Below are positions 32,291 through 39,690 of a stretch of DNA of 39,690 nt, piece after piece (position 1 is the stretch's first letter; every line of letters starts with the position of its first letter). The notes under the pieces are model-generated. The model saw nothing but the letters and a program-made list of their open reading frames with translations, was not told the DNA's origin and searched no databases. The DNA is from an uncultured Bacteroidales bacterium (GTDB lineage: Bacteria > Bacteroidota > Bacteroidia > Bacteroidales > Paludibacteraceae). Location: contig CACYKR010000008.1 in assembly GCA_902774995.1 (NCBI GenBank), positions 1 to 39,690 on the forward strand. The letters run 5' to 3'. The position numbers and the translations under genes were made by a program.

Positions 32291-34072
32291 TTATTTTACG
32301 AGCTGACCCTGAACGGTATAAACAGCCTCGCCACGACGGATGTAGAGTTTGCCATCGTTGCCGACGAACTTCACAGCCTTCACAGCCTCCGGAGCTACGT
32401 TCTCAACAGCCTGGGTCTCCTCGGTCTCAGCAAAACGCATCGAGATACGAGCAGGAGCGCCAGCAGGATCACCCGAGAACAGCAAGAATGCCTTGTTTGC
32501 CTTCATGTTCTTACCGGTGTACAGATACAACTGGTCACCGTGGAGAATATAAGCTTGTCCTGCATACGAGGTCTGCCAAGCAACTGCAGCTTTGAAGTTA
32601 TTAGCAGTAATGGCAGATGCAGAAGGAGTAGCAGGAACGGCAAGGCTGTATTGAGCACCAGGAGTTCCAGAAAGCAGGACACCCGTTGTTGCCGGGATTT
32701 CAGTTCCATCAATTTCAGCCAAGGCTAATTCACCGGATGCGCTCAAACTACCAGCCTTGTAAGCTTTCAGATTCGCAGGAATAGTAACAGCCTCTGCTGC
32801 GGAGAAAGTTGCAAAGCCATTAGCGTTGAGAGTTACGCTGTACGGAGTAGCTGTATTACCCGGAAGAATAACTGTAACTGGTTTACCATCAACCTCAACT
32901 GTTGCAGTGTGAGTTGCATTCTTAGTATCATCTGACATAAAGTCTTCTACAGTAGCGGGAGTAGTTTGACCTTCAACTTGGATTGTACCACCAAAAGTAC
33001 CATTAACGATTGCTACTTTATCTCCACTAGCAGTCGCTGCTTCTACAATGATACCACCTTTGGTTCCACCGGAGATTGTACCGTTTTGAATAGTGATACC
33101 TGTTACTTTGGTTCCTGTAACTGCATTATCAATTGTCTCTTCGATACCATAACCGGTCGTACCCTTCACTACGGTCTCACCGGAGATAGTAACTTCGGTT
33201 TGGCCAGGATATGCGTTATTCGACTCAATTACAATACCGCTACCACCAGCTGCTACGCCAGAAGTTTTTCCGGTAGTAGTTGTTACAGATTGCGTACTCG
33301 TAGATTCGATAACAGCATCCTTAATCTCTACAGCTCCGGATTTTGCATACAGACCGGTGCTACCACCACAGTATCCTTCAATTTTCCAACGAGCATAACC
33401 AGACGAATAAGCAGCTACAGCACTAGCAGTATTCGGTAAAGTTTTAACTTCAGCACCACTTGCAATGTAAACATACGGGGAGTAATTTACATTACCCGGT
33501 TTCTGAATGTCTCCATTTACCTTGATACCATACTTCTGAGCGTCTAATGTGCCATACACATCAATACGCGCACCATTCGAAAAGTGGGTAGAGGTGGCTT
33601 GCGTAATCGTCATGACATTTTTGCAATTGCTCTTCAAAAGCACATTAGCACCTACGGTAACATAGGAATAAGGAGTACCTTCTTTTGCGTCATAAGCGGC
33701 GGTTTCTTCACCAACACCGATTACACGAACAAGGTCATCAATGTTGCTAACAGCGGTAATGCTACCTTCTCCACCAGTAGATTGGATGTTCAGAGTACCC
33801 TGAGATACTAAAATAGCATAAGTCTTAGAAGCAGAAAAGGTAAAGTCGATGTCGTTACCCTGCAAATCCAAGGTAATTGTTTTCGCTGCATTCAGAGTGA
33901 TCTGAGTGGTTAAACTAAGAGGCATTTGAATTGCAACCACATCACCATTAGCTGCATTGTTAATAGCCTGCTGCAAATCTGTAGGTTCTGATACTGGAAT
34001 AGTAGCAGCCCAGCTGTTTGTGCCGATCAGCAGCCCCGCTGCTATCAGCACGAGAGAATACAATTTTCTCAT
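32291..34072 (-). CDS. secreted beta-helix-like protein with short C-terminal tail
   Basis: A 593-residue exported protein. The signal peptide is MRKLYSLVLIAAGLLIGTNSWA. Residues about 25-380 are built of short beta segments rich in Val, Thr, Ile, Gly and Asn (TITLDLQGNDIDFTF, GTLNIQSTGGEGS, GTISGGTKGGIIVEAATA), which looks like a right-handed parallel beta helix. A beta-sandwich-like part follows, and the last 25 residues, DGKLYIRRGEAVYTVQGQLVK, form the tail shared with the 5181 and 34328 proteins. The gene is visibly more A+T rich than the core genes. The 255-bp gap upstream holds two tandem hairpins but no clear promoter, so read-through from the 1751-residue gene is possible. Surface location is inferred; no enzyme motif is recognised. 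Confidence 0.85.
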   Translation of the reverse strand: MRKLYSLVLIAAGLLIGTNSWAATIPVSEPTDLQQAINNAANGDVVAIQMPLSLTTQITLNAAKTITLDLQGNDIDFTFSASKTYAILVSQGTLNIQSTGGEGSITAVSNIDDLVRVIGVGEETAAYDAKEGTPYSYVTVGANVLLKSNCKNVMTITQATSTHFSNGARIDVYGTLDAQKYGIKVNGDIQKPGNVNYSPYVYIASGAEVKTLPNTASAVAAYSSGYARWKIEGYCGGSTGLYAKSGAVEIKDAVIESTSTQSVTTTTGKTSGVAAGGSGIVIESNNAYPGQTEVTISGETVVKGTTGYGIEETIDNAVTGTKVTGITIQNGTISGGTKGGIIVEAATASGDKVAIVNGTFGGTIQVEGQTTPATVEDFMSDDTKNATHTATVEVDGKPVTVILPGNTATPYSVTLNANGFATFSAAEAVTIPANLKAYKAGSLSASGELALAEIDGTEIPATTGVLLSGTPGAQYSLAVPATPSASAITANNFKAAVAWQTSYAGQAYILHGDQLYLYTGKNMKANKAFLLFSGDPAGAPARISMRFAETEETQAVENVAPEAVKAVKFVGNDGKLYIRRGEAVYTVQGQLVK

Positions 34073-34089
34073 TTTGATTTTAAGTTTTT

Positions 34090-34194
34090 TTGGTTAATAC
34101 TTGAGGGTTTGCACCCTCGTTAATTAGTTGGTTTGTTTTGAAATTTTTAGTTTCTTTATTTTGGTTAATACTTGTGGCTTGCGCCACGTTAATT
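34090..34194 (-). repeat. two tandem hairpin units with GCAA loops
   Basis: Both units read TTGGTTAATACTT, a hairpin, then GTTAATT (34090-34125 and 34161-34194, offset 71 bp). The hairpins are GAGGGT-TTGC-ACCCTC and GTGGC-TTGC-GCCAC. On the minus (transcribed) strand both loops are GCAA, a GNRA tetraloop. The stems differ by two compensated base pairs, which supports structure at RNA level. Confidence 0.75.
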
Positions 34195-34222
34195 GTTATA
34201 CTTTCGTTCCTGTTACGTCACG

Positions 34223-34255
34223 TTTGACCGTCGTTCGACCGTCGTTCGACTGTCG
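34223..34255. repeat. three tandem 11-bp repeats
   Basis: TTTGACCGTCG, TTCGACCGTCG and TTCGACTGTCG are directly adjacent, each 11 bp. They lie between the 1751-residue gene and the hairpin units. Confidence 0.75.
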
Positions 34256-34327
34256 TATTTGAATGCTATTTTATGTTGCTTTCTGTTCACAGATTACACA
34301 AATTAAACTATTTTTTAAGGTCAAAAA

Positions 34328-37300
34328 TTATTTATTTACTTCCACTCCTTGGAGGGTGTAGGTCTTGCCGCCGCGGAGGATATAGATCGTACCGTCGAGG
34401 AGCACCTTTTGAGCCTCCATGCATGGCGGCTGCACGTCTTCTATCCCTTGCGTCTTGTCGTACCGGGTATAGACGGCGCGGTAGGTGGTATGCTTGGACA
34501 CTGCCGACAGTTTCGGGCTCCAACCCTTGAAGGTATAGGCGTACTGCCCTTCGTCGTCTTTGGTCGGCGTCTCGCCTTCATAGACCGGCACTGTGCCGTA
34601 GTCCAGCGTCTGGCTATCCAGCTCCGTACCGTCCTCGTCGAGGAAGATGACCGTGTATTGGTTCAAGGTGCCTTCAAAGACCGCGGTGTAGGTCGTCGGA
34701 CCGGTGACCTCCGTCAGCTCCGGACTCCAGCCGGCGAAGGTGTAGGTGTATTGCTTGTCCATCGTCCTGGTAGGCTCGTCGCCCGTGTATTCGGGTATCT
34801 CGCCGTAAGGCGTTTCCGTCGTCAGGAGCGTCCGACCGTTGTGGTTCTTGAAGGTCACGGTGTATTGCTTCGGGACTGCCGTGAAGGTAGCCTTATAAAA
34901 GGCATTGCCTTCCGCCGGCACTACCTCCGGGCTCCAGCCGGAGAAAGTATAGTAGTAATGCTCCTCGGAGTACTTGGAAGGGATGAGGCTCGTGGCAGGC
35001 GTCTCGCCGTACTGCACCGTCACCTGATCCAAGACTGTCACGCCGTCCTCATAGTAGAAGGTGACGGTATAACTGTTGCGTACGCTGTCGTAAGTAGCGG
35101 TATAGGTGGCATCATCCTCCACCGGTACTATCTCCTTGTCCCAACCGGCAAACGTGTAGGTGTACTCCGCGGTGGACTCTTTGGTTGGATCGGCGGGGGC
35201 GGTAGGTGACTCGCCATAAGCCACGGTGGTTTGGGCTAACAGCGTATTATCCGCATTGAGCCAGTTGACCGTGTAGGTTCGCTTGGTGGTCGTGAAGGTT
35301 GCCCGGTAGGTGGCATCGCCTTCCACTGACGCTATCGCAGGACTCCAGCCCGCGAAGATGTATGTATATTCGGGTGTGTTCTCCTTAACTATATCCGCGT
35401 GCGCGGGCGTATCGCCGTATTCGAGCGTCTCGCTCGCTATGACGCTGCCGTCCTCGTTGAGCCAAGTTATCGTATAGCTGTTCTTGGTGGCATTGAAGGT
35501 AGCCTGATAGGTGGCGTCGCCTTCCACAAGCGCTATCGCAGGTGTCCAGCCGGCAAAGGTGTATGTATATTCCGCAGTGTTGTCCTTATTTATATCCGCG
35601 TGCGCGGGTGTAGCACCGTATTCGAGCGTCTCGCTCGCTATGAGACTGCCGTCCTCGTTGAGCCACGTCACCGTATAGCGGTTCACAATACTGTCGTAGG
35701 TCGCGGTATAGGTGGCGTCGCCCTCCACCGGTACTATCTCCTTGTCCCAACCGGCAAACGTGTAGGTGTACTCCGCGGTGGACTCTTTGGTTGGATCGGC
35801 GGGGGCGATAGGTGCCTCGCCATAGGCCACGGAGGTTTGGGCTAACGGCGAATTATCCGAATTGAGCCAATTTATCGTGTAGGTTCGCTTGGTGGTCGTG
35901 AAGGTAGCCGTGTATTCGGCGTTGCCGGTAACTGCCTCTACTTGCGGAGTCCAGCCCGCGAAGGTATAGGTGTATTCGGGTGTGTTCTCCTTATTTATAT
36001 CCGCGTGCGCGGGCGTAACTCCGTATTCAAGCGTCTCACTCTCGATGACACTGCCGTCCTCGTTGAGCCAGTTGACCGTATAGCTGTTCACTATACTGTC
36101 AAAGGTCGCGGTGTATTCCGCATTGCCGGTCACGATACCGATACCCGGTGTCCAGCCGGTAAAGGTATAGGTATATTGCGCGGTTTTCTCCTTATATATA
36201 TCCGCGTGCGCGGGCGTAGCGCCGTATTTGAGTGTCTCGCTCTCTATGACAGAACCGTCTTCGTTCTTCCAAGTAACGGTATAGGTGTTCTTGGAGTCCG
36301 TGAAGGTAGCGGTATAGGTGACATTACCTGTAGCCGGTGCTATCTTCGGCGTCCAGCCGGCGAACGTATAGGTGTGCTCCGCGTTGCTCTCGCGGACAGG
36401 TGTTGCGCCGGTATAGCCTGGTGTCTCGCCTTTGTTCACCTCTTGCGTCTCTAGCAGGGTTCCATCGTAGTTCACAAAACGAATCGTCAGCGCGTCACAG
36501 GAATACATGTAGTGGTTGTCGTTAAAAGACGTTAGACCTCTACTTGTCCAACTTCCAACTATTTCCCGGCGGAGTTTCGCTTGTGCATCGTCATCGTAGC
36601 TCCATTCTTTGCGAGAGCGGATAGACCATTGGTTACTAGACCATGCGTATGTATTGTCCTTCACCAACCTATTCCCAGTATATTCCTTAATATACCTATT
36701 CGAGTTCACCCATTTTCCGTTGGAATAAGCTTGTACTATTTGCTCAATTTCTCTGTCATAAGAGTCGTAAGAATAGGAATATTTGAAAGAAGGTGTCCAT
36801 GTATTATTTTTCCATTTATAGGTAGTAGTAGTTACATATTTATCCGTATAATTCTTATAGAAGGCAACCTCTTGTTTAGAACTTCCTACCCACGAATTAG
36901 TAGTTGTATTCCAACTACTATAACTGATATATGCTGTTCTGCGCCCCTGCGCATCATATGCATATTCATATCTGAAAACTCCTTGCCACTTCCGACTGGT
37001 ACTATTCCAAGTAAAACGTTGTTCAAGCGTCGTTCTATCAGCTGCATCATATGTATTCTCCGCTTTAGAAACAGGGACCCATGCCCCATTCGACCAGCCC
37101 TTGTAACTTGCCATATACAATGTTTTCCCCGTAGCCGAATACTTGGTTGTATCTTTCTCAACACCTTTCCACACTGAGTCGCTGCCGCATTGCCATGAGG
37201 CTTTGAGGAGTTGGCGGCCTTCGGCATCGAAGACCTGATCCAAACGTGTCATGGAGGAGACCGCCCAGCGGGTGCCGTTCCAAGTGCCGTTATAGGTCAG

Positions 37301-39583
37301 GATATTCTCGCCGTCGGCGTTGTAGGTATTGCGGGTGACGGTAGCGTTGGTCCATTGAGATGCGCCTGCGGGCCAGTTTTGGGTCAGGAGTTCGGTGAGC
37401 AGTCCGTTCTCGGTAGTCGTCTCCGTGCGTGTGCCCGTTCCCTGCCAAGCCGTACCATTCCAGGTATAGTTCGCCTCGGAGACGGCGGTGTTGCCGTTCT
37501 GATAGCCCGCCTCGTTTCTCGTGCTATAGACCCATGCACCGTCGGTCCAAGCATAGGTGAAGGTTGTAGTTTTTGTACCGCCGTCGAAGACATATTCTTC
37601 TTTTTTCAGTCCTGTCCACCCCGTTGTAGTCAGGAGCGCATAGTTCTCGACCAGTATCTGGTTGCCAGCCGCATCGAAGGCAGCAATCTCGCGCTGCATA
37701 TCAACCCATTCCAGACCGTTCCAGCCGTATTTCTCATAGCGGGTCTGCTTGCCGGAGGTGAAGGTCCAGTCCTCCTTGGTGGAATAAGCCCAGTCGTTGT
37801 TGTACCACTGGTAGGTGAGCACCTGGGTCTGCTTGCCGGAGGTGTAGGTATAAGCCTCTTTCTTGGTACCGGTCTTGACGCCGTCGGTCCAGCTGTAGTT
37901 CTCCACGGCGGTGATGTTCGCGCCGTCATAGGTGGTGTTCTCCTCGGTAGCGAACGTCCAGTCGTTCTCCGCCCATGCGTATGTCACCGTTTGAGTCAGT
38001 TGCTTGGAGGCATTATAGGTGTACGTCTCTTTCTTGGTACCGGTCTTAACACTCTTGGTCCATTTATAGTTCTCCACCAGAGTGTTATTACCCGCCGCAT
38101 CATAGTCCGCTATCTTACGGATATAGATGGCCCAGTCGTTCTCTTCCCATTTATACTGGTTGGTAAGGGTCTTCTTATTCTGGCTATTGTAAGTATATTC
38201 GATTTTCTTGGTTCCGGTCTTAACGCCATTTATCCACTCATAGTCTTCCTCCCGAACGATGTACTTGCCGTTATATACCGTTTCCTCTTTTAGCGTCAGC
38301 GCCCAGTCGGAGTCAGCCCACGCGGCTTTCGTATGGAGCGTCTGTTTGCCGGAGGCGTTGTAGGTCCATTCCTCTTTCTCCGAACCGGCCCATGCGCCGT
38401 TCGCCCAGCGGTAGATCGTCGTCATAGAGGGTTTGTTGGAGGAGGTGAAGGTGTACTCCTCTTTCTGAGCGCCCACCCAATCGCTGTTGGCCCAGCCGTT
38501 GTACAACTCGTGGGCAGTCAGAACACCGGCGGTGTAGGACCAGAGTTCTTTCTTCGTGCCGGTCTTGGTGCCGGCGGTCCATGTATAGTTCTCCACGCGA
38601 ACGAGGATGTCGCCGTCGTACTCGTTCTCCTCCTGCAAGGCGGGAGTCCAGTCGGCGGCAGCCCAGCCGTATTTCACGTAGAGGGTGGTGCGTCCGTCTC
38701 CGTCGAAGGTCCACTCCTCTTTCTGCGAGCCTACCCATCCGTAGTCAGCCCATCCGCCGTAGGTAGCGTGCATGGTGAGCGTACCGGCGGTATAGCCCCA
38801 CTCCTCTTTGGAGGTGCCGACCCATTTGCCGTTGGAGATCGTATAAACGGCGGTCATGGTCTGCGTGCCCTCTGCGTCGAACGCCCATTCGTTTTTCGTG
38901 CCGGCGGTCCATTTGCCGTTAGCGTAAGCGGTATATTGCGCGTCGAGGGTCTGGAGTCCGTTCGTCCAGGCTCTCACCCAACCTTTGACAGAATCCAGTT
39001 TGTTGGTAGCGGTATTGCGTTTGAGCTCGAAATAGTCCGTCTGGTTGCCGGCCGCGTCGTAAGCGTAGGTATAGCGTTGGTCCGCCACCCATGCTCCGTT
39101 GAGCCAGAGGGAGGAGGTATTGGAGGTCATGCGCCCTCCGGCATAGGTATATTCATGCTTCTCGGTACCCTTCCAGTCCGCGGCTTCGGCGTTCCATTCA
39201 TAGACGGCAGTCATGGTCTGGGTAGCACCGGTATAGCCGTATTCGTTCTTGCTCTTCCCGGTACGCAGACCGTCGGCGGAGCAGGTCCAGACGGTAGCAG
39301 AGGTCGTATGACCGGCGGCATCGTAGCCATAGACGGTAACCTCGGTGAGCACCGAGTCGATATTGAAAGTCAGGACAGAATCCGCCAGACAGGCAGCCGC
39401 CGCCGGCGCATGCTTGGGCGCGCGTAAGGGAGCGGGTATAACAGGCGCTACATACCAATCAGGAACATATTCACCCAGCGCGGACGCCTGTACGCCCTGC
39501 GCAGGCGCGCATAAAGCAACAAACAAACCCGCCACAAGAATGGCGGTTTTAAGAAAAAGTTTTTTGCTTAATCTGACAATCAT
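34328..39583 (-). CDS. giant secreted repeat protein with InlB-type B repeats
   Basis: A 1751-residue exported protein with signal peptide LFLKTAILVAGLFVALCAPA. Residues about 60-1030 hold roughly two dozen degenerate units of 35-40 residues that alternate a Trp-rich turn (GWANSDWVGAQKEEYTF) with a YDAAGNQT-like turn, similar to YD/RHS-type repeats but not a canonical RHS protein. Residues about 1033-1705 hold ten Listeria-Bacteroides (InlB B, Flg_new) repeats of 66-69 residues, recognised by NEDGSVIESETLEYG and YTYTFAGWTP. The last 25 residues (DGTIYILRGGKTYTLQG) are the tail shared with two other secreted proteins. A promoter lies at 39620-39651. It is likely surface-exposed and adhesive, but this is inferred. 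Part of the repeat region (36500-37165) is much richer in A+T than the rest. Confidence 0.9.
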   Translation of the reverse strand: MIVRLSKKLFLKTAILVAGLFVALCAPAQGVQASALGEYVPDWYVAPVIPAPLRAPKHAPAAAACLADSVLTFNIDSVLTEVTVYGYDAAGHTTSATVWTCSADGLRTGKSKNEYGYTGATQTMTAVYEWNAEAADWKGTEKHEYTYAGGRMTSNTSSLWLNGAWVADQRYTYAYDAAGNQTDYFELKRNTATNKLDSVKGWVRAWTNGLQTLDAQYTAYANGKWTAGTKNEWAFDAEGTQTMTAVYTISNGKWVGTSKEEWGYTAGTLTMHATYGGWADYGWVGSQKEEWTFDGDGRTTLYVKYGWAAADWTPALQEENEYDGDILVRVENYTWTAGTKTGTKKELWSYTAGVLTAHELYNGWANSDWVGAQKEEYTFTSSNKPSMTTIYRWANGAWAGSEKEEWTYNASGKQTLHTKAAWADSDWALTLKEETVYNGKYIVREEDYEWINGVKTGTKKIEYTYNSQNKKTLTNQYKWEENDWAIYIRKIADYDAAGNNTLVENYKWTKSVKTGTKKETYTYNASKQLTQTVTYAWAENDWTFATEENTTYDGANITAVENYSWTDGVKTGTKKEAYTYTSGKQTQVLTYQWYNNDWAYSTKEDWTFTSGKQTRYEKYGWNGLEWVDMQREIAAFDAAGNQILVENYALLTTTGWTGLKKEEYVFDGGTKTTTFTYAWTDGAWVYSTRNEAGYQNGNTAVSEANYTWNGTAWQGTGTRTETTTENGLLTELLTQNWPAGASQWTNATVTRNTYNADGENILTYNGTWNGTRWAVSSMTRLDQVFDAEGRQLLKASWQCGSDSVWKGVEKDTTKYSATGKTLYMASYKGWSNGAWVPVSKAENTYDAADRTTLEQRFTWNSTSRKWQGVFRYEYAYDAQGRRTAYISYSSWNTTTNSWVGSSKQEVAFYKNYTDKYVTTTTYKWKNNTWTPSFKYSYSYDSYDREIEQIVQAYSNGKWVNSNRYIKEYTGNRLVKDNTYAWSSNQWSIRSRKEWSYDDDAQAKLRREIVGSWTSRGLTSFNDNHYMYSCDALTIRFVNYDGTLLETQEVNKGETPGYTGATPVRESNAEHTYTFAGWTPKIAPATGNVTYTATFTDSKNTYTVTWKNEDGSVIESETLKYGATPAHADIYKEKTAQYTYTFTGWTPGIGIVTGNAEYTATFDSIVNSYTVNWLNEDGSVIESETLEYGVTPAHADINKENTPEYTYTFAGWTPQVEAVTGNAEYTATFTTTKRTYTINWLNSDNSPLAQTSVAYGEAPIAPADPTKESTAEYTYTFAGWDKEIVPVEGDATYTATYDSIVNRYTVTWLNEDGSLIASETLEYGATPAHADINKDNTAEYTYTFAGWTPAIALVEGDATYQATFNATKNSYTITWLNEDGSVIASETLEYGDTPAHADIVKENTPEYTYIFAGWSPAIASVEGDATYRATFTTTKRTYTVNWLNADNTLLAQTTVAYGESPTAPADPTKESTAEYTYTFAGWDKEIVPVEDDATYTATYDSVRNSYTVTFYYEDGVTVLDQVTVQYGETPATSLIPSKYSEEHYYYTFSGWSPEVVPAEGNAFYKATFTAVPKQYTVTFKNHNGRTLLTTETPYGEIPEYTGDEPTRTMDKQYTYTFAGWSPELTEVTGPTTYTAVFEGTLNQYTVIFLDEDGTELDSQTLDYGTVPVYEGETPTKDDEGQYAYTFKGWSPKLSAVSKHTTYRAVYTRYDKTQGIEDVQPPCMEAQKVLLDGTIYILRGGKTYTLQGVEVNK
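34480..36485 (-). repeat. ten InlB/Listeria-Bacteroides B repeats, with a 603-bp higher-order unit
   Basis: Ten units of about 200 bp. Units 2-3-4 and 5-6-7 (counted from the N terminus) are alike in order, which gives a 603-bp higher-order repeat. The stretch at about 35100-35210 is almost identical to about 35703-35813. Confidence 0.85.
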
Positions 39584-39619
39584 ACCGAATTAAGAATATA
39601 GTATCTGTCAAAATCGCTG

Positions 39620-39651
39620 CAAAGATACAACAAAAATTTGGATTGTACAAA
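39620..39651 (-). promoter_or_regulatory. Bacteroidota-type promoter of the surface-protein cluster
   Basis: On the minus strand TTTGTACAATCCAAA starts at 39651 and TATCTTTG lies at 39627-39620, 23 bases from TTG to TA. It is 36 bp upstream of the start of the 1751-residue protein and belongs to the ACAAT promoter subtype. Confidence 0.8.
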
Positions 39652-39690
39652 TATTTGGGCTAAAAAAATAAACTTTTTGTAAAAAAAGTG

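Larger units (their letters stand above)
34073..34327. other. 255-bp gap between the two surface-protein genes
   Basis: No gene is visible. It contains two tandem hairpin units (34090-34125 and 34161-34194) and three 11-bp direct repeats (34223-34255). No TAnnTTTG box in the right orientation was found. Confidence 0.65.

Noticed and set aside
34328-39583. An RHS toxin with polymorphic tip
   Set aside because: No RHS core-associated motif or C-terminal toxin domain is seen. The chain continues into InlB repeats and a short sorting-like tail.

Overview
This window is a piece of chromosome from a member of the Bacteroidota, most likely an uncultured Bacteroidales. Four things support this. Nine promoters of the Bacteroidota type (TTG, 23 bases, then TAnnTTTG) can be read directly. 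A canonical type IX secretion (T9SS) C-terminal sorting domain is present. Gene order and protein sequences (HD hydrolase-lpxD-lpxC-lpxA, NadB, UxaA/UxaB, a uridine-kinase-like nucleoside kinase, an AAA/DUF4143 ATPase) match that phylum. Shine-Dalgarno sequences are nearly absent. Nothing in the sequence fixes genus or species.

Layout. Positions 1-3346 (minus strand) hold the 5' nine tenths of gyrB and a flotillin-like SPFH protein. Positions 3347-3701 are a divergent promoter region with an 11-bp tandem repeat. Positions 3702-5204 (plus) hold a small unknown protein and aroB. Positions 5181-14468 (minus) form one long apparent operon that reads, in transcription order, HD phosphohydrolase, lpxD, lpxC, lpxA, glnS, a small PD-(D/E)xK nuclease-like protein, phoH and a secreted protein. 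Positions 14680-20031 (plus) hold tRNA-Leu(UAA), a T9SS-sorted GLUG-repeat adhesin and an OmpA/LysM outer-membrane protein. Positions 20035-26418 (minus) form the operon uxaB-uxaA-comF-nadB-NlpC/P60. Positions 26574-30188 (minus) form the operon tdk-priA-nucleoside kinase. Positions 30311-31666 (minus) hold an AAA/DUF4143 ATPase. Positions 32091-39583 (minus) form a surface-protein cluster: a 1751-residue repeat protein, a 593-residue secreted protein and a 50-residue peptide.

Housekeeping and accessory parts are clear. The lipid A genes, glnS, aroB, nadB, priA, tdk and gyrB are core genes. The T9SS cargo/OmpA pair, the DUF4143 ATPase and the 1751/593/50-residue cluster are accessory surface or lineage-specific genes. 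The region from about 30.3 to 34.3 kb is visibly richer in A+T than the rest.

The most unusual signal is a set of short dispersed repeats that lie not only at almost every gene junction but also inside essential genes, in frame. One GTAC-rich element occurs twice in the HD hydrolase, twice in the NlpC/P60 protein and once in aroB. A G-rich palindrome is also inside aroB, and a 9-bp tandem repeat is inside lpxD. They appear to add small surface loops to the enzymes. Other candidates are three 33-bp-spaced iterons downstream of the ATPase promoter, two tandem hairpins with GCAA tetraloops and compensatory stem changes, and a short C-terminal tail shared by three secreted proteins.
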